A stretch of 64,000 nucleotides of DNA, taken from positions 26,330,073 through 26,394,072 of the forward strand of contig OZ022241.1 of assembly GCA_963978895.1 (NCBI GenBank), read 5' to 3'. Under the pieces are notes generated by a model. It saw nothing but the letters and a program-made list of their open reading frames with translations, was not told the origin of the DNA and searched no databases. Shown in pieces: positions 60,058 to 64,000 of this stretch (within the stretch, counting starts at the first letter, position 1; each line of letters begins with the position of its first letter). The DNA comes from Erpobdella octoculata (Eukaryota; Annelida; Clitellata; Hirudinida; Erpobdellidae). Made by a program: the position numbers and the translations under genes.

Positions 60058-62757
60058 TAGTCTATGGGCCAAAGTGACTTTTCGATCAAAAAGGTCTTTT
60101 TTGAGGTGAACAGACGAAATTTATATGGATGATAGTCAATTTTAATAGGAACATTTTAAAACTTTCTAGACTTCTCAATTTGGTAGCTTAACTGAAATAT
60201 AAGCAAAAATCGAAAGACACAAATTAATTCGGGAGTGCACACCTAAAACACGCTTATTCGCGCTCCACCAATCAGCGTTGCGTTCATTGATATGTAAAAT
60301 TTATAGGGACGATACGCAATAATAACAGGAACATTTTAAGGCTTTCTAGACCTCTCAATTTGTTAGATTAGATGAAATATAGGCAAAAATATAAAAAACA
60401 ACAATTTTGTTTTTTGCAAGTATTCAGGCAATACTGACTTTATTTACACATCAAATAAAATGTAAACATTAAAAATGAACTTTATAAACATATAATAAAA
60501 CGTTTTATTTAAAAAAATAACTAAAATATCAGCAAAATGTCTGCCATTGTCTGAGATATCCCAAATTTAGGATAAAATATACCTAGCACTTTTCAAATTA
60601 TAAAAGCATAACTAAATTTATAGTCAATATTGGTTTCAGTTAAATAAAAAATAAAATGTTAACAGTATTTACATAAGCTTTATGAAATTAATCAAATGCT
60701 GTTTCGATTTCAATTTCCTCCACAAAATCTGGACACGGACTTAAGCTAGTGGTACCATACAGAATTGAAGTACCCGCATCCTTTTCAATATAATCAATTT
60801 CAATCTATTCCACAAAATCTGGACACGGCCATGTCAAGTCGGTTGTACCATATACAGTTGAAATATCTTGATCCTCTTCGACATAGTCATCTTCGTCTGA
60901 ATAAATATCTTCCGAGCAGTCGATACCATTACCTTCATTTTCTTTAGCTTCATCTATAGCATCAGAAGGACTATTTGTACAATTGTGTAATTTACACATG
61001 TCTGTGCACTTGAGTTTATTTTGTACACAAGGACATTCATCCCCACAAAATTTCTTACACATGCATGACAGTAGCTCTAATACAGCTAATGGTGCAGGGA
61101 GTCCTTCCATCCAATCAATCTCAATCTCAGTTTCCCCAACATCAGTAGACTTTATTTTCCATCCATTTCCATTGGGCGAAGGAATTTTTGGAGATGATTC
61201 AAGGCAACGTCGCCAAATGGCAGCTTGATAATTAGCACAAAGACTGTGATTTTTAAGTGAATCTTTGCATGGAGGTAATTGAGAAGAATCTATTTCTCCA
61301 TTTTTTGCGCAAAACAATTTGTATCGGCAGCTATTTACATCATCAATGGCAAACGCACCATACAAACAGCAGGTAAATAGCTCCAAACCACTCAGTAACT
61401 TGTCTGGCAATGTAAACTCTTGTCCAAGCTGCTTGAATGTTTCTTGATGACAAGCCTGTTTTTTCACGAGTTTCAGAGAACTGAGTTTTCCCTTTCCTGC
61501 AAAAGCACTCACTGAATCACAACCTGTGAAAGCATGCAAACCAGGCAATGCTTTGCATACAGATGGTCCAAGATCAGCAGCTATTTTATTAATATTGACT
61601 ATCTTTGACTTGCTTGCTGTCCCAGACTTCATGTATACATTCCCATGAAATGATGACATGTTCGCTACTAGCAAAACAAGAACATCTGTGTCATCAGCAC
61701 ATACTACAACGGCCATATTAATGAGAAGAAGTAAAACTCAATAACCCTGAATGCAATTTCTCAATTTTTATCCCCAGCACAACTAAAAGCATGAAAAAAA
61801 TCTAAGTCAGAAGTAAATTAAAATGTTTGAAAGCATTATTAAATAAAATAAGCAAGACATGCAGAGAAAGCCGCAACAGTAACTACAAATTATAAACTAA
61901 AAGCATGAAATGTTGCAAGTGTGTCCTCTGGTACCCCCGGCTCATCAACTTCTTGTACAACTCTAGGAGGTTCTTTTATTGCCCCTGTAAATTTTGGAAA
62001 AAAACTAAATCAGAAAAAAGTAAAAATGTCTTGAAAGCACTATTGAATACAAAAAGCAAGACATTTAGAGAAAACTGCTACAATGACTACAAATTATAAA
62101 CTAAAAGCATGAAAATTTGGTCTCATCTATTTATTCCTGAACCACGGGCTTCTCAACCTCATCCAGAATATTTAGTTCATTGATCATCTCTGTACCAACG
62201 TTTTCATCTGGGATCATGATTATTTGTTCAAGCTCTCACTGTTTTCTTCTAAAGCATTAGTTAGAGTTAGACTACTCTAAGTTTCATTAATGTTGTTGCA
62301 ACTAAATATGTGGTGTTGTTTAATAGAAAGTGTTTAATTTTAATATACATTATTATTTGTGTATTTATCTTTATCTGATTTACCAGTAATTAGTAGTTAG
62401 TAGTCTTACAGTAGTCCTTGAACTTTTATGAAGACATCGTCATTTTCTCACTAAAAGCTTTTTTTTAATTATATCAAACAGGTCATCTTTATGTTACACG
62501 CAATAAAATTTACATACCTTGCAAATAACAGATTATAAGCTTCAATAAACCGCTCTTTTGATGATTTTTACGATTGTAAACATAACGGTTAAACGGATCA
62601 TCCCTCACTTGAACAAAACTTCAAATATTACATCTAAGCTACCGTTTTGAAAAGTCTAGAAAGCAAATTTTGTTTAATTATATTAATTACTAACTTTTGA
62701 TACTAAAAGAAGCTGTTCACCCAAAAAAAGACCTATTTAGACTTGGCCCACGGACTA
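60058..62757 (-). mobile_element. Academ-like transposon A2 with internal deletion
   Basis: Terminal repeats tagtctatgggccaaagtga at 60058 and the inverse of the right end, tagtccgtgggccaagtcta, continuing to gttcacc near position 45. Flanks are CTA at the left and TTA at the right, close to a 3-bp duplication. It abuts B2 exactly. Outside the ORF it matches A1 in inverted orientation at both ends: the leader 61710-62412 and trailer 60058-60725. Subterminal gaaaagtctagaaag repeats are present. Confidence 0.72.
60805..61716 (-). CDS. FEN/XPG-like nuclease and CXC protein of an Academ-like transposon
   Basis: An uninterrupted 303-codon ORF. Residues 6-18, CADDTDVLVLLVA, and 65-77, GCDSVSAFAGKGK, match the acidic active-site segment and helix-3-turn-helix of FEN1/XPG-type nucleases. 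Residues 162-200 (YQAAIWRRCLESSP...GNGWK) and the Cys cluster 218-246 (CMCKKFCGDECPC...CTDMCKLHNC) match the C-terminal part of large Academ/XPG-type transposon proteins. An acidic tail follows. The ATG and leader are those of the full-length transposase start (ATGGCC, as at 16109 in A1), so an internal deletion has placed the native start directly before the nuclease. The first nuclease half (N block) is missing, so activity alone is doubtful. A stop-separated repeat of the last codons (CPDFVEEIEIETAFD) follows downstream. Confidence 0.75.
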   Translation of the reverse strand: MAVVVCADDTDVLVLLVANMSSFHGNVYMKSGTASKSKIVNINKIAADLGPSVCKALPGLHAFTGCDSVSAFAGKGKLSSLKLVKKQACHQETFKQLGQEFTLPDKLLSGLELFTCCLYGAFAIDDVNSCRYKLFCAKNGEIDSSQLPPCKDSLKNHSLCANYQAAIWRRCLESSPKIPSPNGNGWKIKSTDVGETEIEIDWMEGLPAPLAVLELLSCMCKKFCGDECPCVQNKLKCTDMCKLHNCTNSPSDAIDEAKENEGNGIDCSEDIYSDEDDYVEEDQDISTVYGTTDLTWPCPDFVE

Positions 62758-63038
62758 TTAGTCCAGGAGAATTAAAAATTTTCCTTGTTGTACCTAGACA
62801 AAATTTGAAGCAAGCTGATTTTTGGATATTTTGTTTGTAATACGTTTATGAATCTTCCTGCAAAAATCGGTTGAAATCGTCGTTTCGGAAATTGGTTTTT
62901 TGACGCTTTTTTGAAAGAGATTTACCGTAGTGAGCGATAAGTTAGTATTTTCGTAAATTGCCGTCAAGCATCGAATTTCTAAGTTAGGATTTTGTAAAAT
63001 ATCTATTTTTTGGAGTTTTTATTGTTCTTTTTCGAAAT
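62758..63038. other. Short AT-rich spacer, no gene recognised
   Basis: Between the end of A2 and the start codon at 63039 there is only AT-rich leader-like sequence. Confidence 0.5.
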
Positions 63039-64000
63039 GGGTGAACTAAATGAAGTGGTATGTTTAATTTGTCGAACTGAATCCCGTTCCGACAACGTCT
63101 GTGATACAGTCAAGAGTCAAGATGGTTACACTAGGTGTTATAAAGGTATTGAAACGTAATGTCAATTCAGCGTTTTACGTGGTGATGAACAGTTAACAGA
63201 GTATCTGTTAAAATTTAACAGTTAAATAAACCAAATGTAGCTAATGTTCATGATCATTGCCGGAGAGACTACACTAACAAAAGAAGTTTTGATCAATTGC
63301 AACGAAAGAATGAGCAGCATGCAGAAAGTGTTGGTGTTGATCAAGAGAATTTTAAGTGTAAATTATTACGATCGTCTGTCGACACTTTCAATTGGAAGCA
63401 ACATTGTTTTTTGTGTGGAAAAATAGTTTTTGGAGAAAGTAGAAAACATTTAAAAGAAGAATCAAGTACTGTGATGACATTGAAATTCAGAGAAACTATC
63501 ATTGAAACTTGCCACAAAAAATGATGCATGGAGTGTAGAAGTTCTTGGTAGGTTAAATTCATGCAATGACTTACCAGCTGAAGAAGCTCGTTACCACAGA
63601 GTGTGTCTTTCTGTGTTCCTAAAATGTAGATCATCACATGTCGGAGATAATACCGCTGGCCGAAACCATCCAGGTCGACATCCAGATAACGACATGTTAA
63701 TTACTTTTGAAAAACTGTGTGACTGGTTATAAGAAGAAGATCAAGGAATTTATACGATAGCTGAAATACAAATTAAAATGCAAGAATTATCGGAAGATGG
63801 TGAAGTGTATTCATTAAAACATATAAAACGAAAGCTGGAAGAACGCTACGCTGAGCACATATTTTTTGCCGAAATATTGTGGTCAGAAAAATGTTATTTG
63901 CTTTTGTAACATGGCATCTCACATTATAACTAACCAATGGTATGCTGAAAAAAAGAGTAGCATAGAAGATGAGAGTGAACGTATCATAGTGGCAGCAGCA
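63039..64000 (+). pseudogene. Third Academ-like protein, N-terminal region, runs off window
   Basis: The ATG at 63039 reads MGELNEVVCLICRTESRSDN. After frameshifts come VANVHDHCRRDYTNKRSFDQ, ENFKCKLLRSSVDTFNWKQH and CFLCGKIVFGESRKH, then ETIIETCHKK, DAWSVEVLGRLNSCNDLPAE, EARYHRVCLSVFLK and (after a stop at 63730) IYTIAEIQIKMQELSEDGEV...HIKRKLEERYAEHIFF. The Cys/His pattern and the order match the N-terminal Cys-rich region of the same transposase-like superfamily as A1 and B1, but it is a distinct family. At least three frameshifts and two stops. Confidence 0.65.

Overview
The window looks like AT-rich nuclear DNA of an invertebrate animal. Protein-coding segments are split by GT-AG introns. 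There are interstitial TTAGGG telomere-type repeats, many (TA)n tracts and a dense, nested load of animal-type transposons: Academ-like, P, hAT, MULE, Helitron, CR1, RTE, an RNase-H LINE, Ty3/Gypsy and tRNA-derived SINEs. A cnidarian or sponge would fit, but the sequence does not settle the species. Nothing bacterial is present: no operons and no Shine-Dalgarno-led genes.

Only one gene looks like an ordinary host gene. On the minus strand, 36919 down to 27756, sixteen exons join with consistent splice phases into a 481-residue ortholog of UBF (UBTF), the RNA polymerase I HMG-box factor. It has a UBF-type N-terminal domain and three HMG boxes. It lacks the usual C-terminal acidic tail and carries instead a Lys-rich/acidic N-terminal extension built from six small exons that are all phase 1-1.

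Layout. 1-6.6 kb: Helitron, MULE, MADF-like and BED-hAT fragments among two nested pairs of inverted GC-rich minisatellites and a telomere-like array. 6.6-12.5 kb: MITEs, a 75-bp perfect hairpin, a minisatellite-filled Helitron-like element and a broken autonomous Helitron. 12.5-14.3 kb: a tandem tRNA-SINE array with a giant palindrome, then a SWIM+PHD transposase remnant. 15.3-19.6 kb: Academ-like copy A1, holding the N-terminal and middle parts of its protein. 19.6-27.5 kb: foldback elements, a LINE RNase H fragment and nested hATs. 27.7-37 kb: the UBF gene with SINEs and a Gypsy integrase in its introns. 37-41.5 kb: a piggyBac-like MITE and SINE arrays. 41.9-44.5 kb: a P element with intact 8-bp target duplications. 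45.7-53 kb: a second P remnant, Academ-like B1, and a CR1 LINE split by a hAT-type element that itself carries a Helitron. 53-56.5 kb: an RTE LINE inside a Helitron-like frame. 56.6-62.8 kb: a foldback MITE, Academ-like B2 and A2 back to back; A2 keeps an intact 303-residue FEN/XPG-like nuclease ORF. 63-64 kb: the start of a third Academ-like gene running off the window.

The most interesting biology: (1) the rearranged UBF with symmetric N-terminal exons; (2) a family of Academ-like transposons present as complementary internal-deletion derivatives, one with the N-terminal/middle part and another with only the nuclease part as a clean ORF; (3) repeated use of inverted minisatellite arms by unrelated elements; (4) a tRNA SINE whose tail is TA rather than A and appears to seed TA microsatellites. 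Coordinates of repeats are read by eye and may be off by a few bases.
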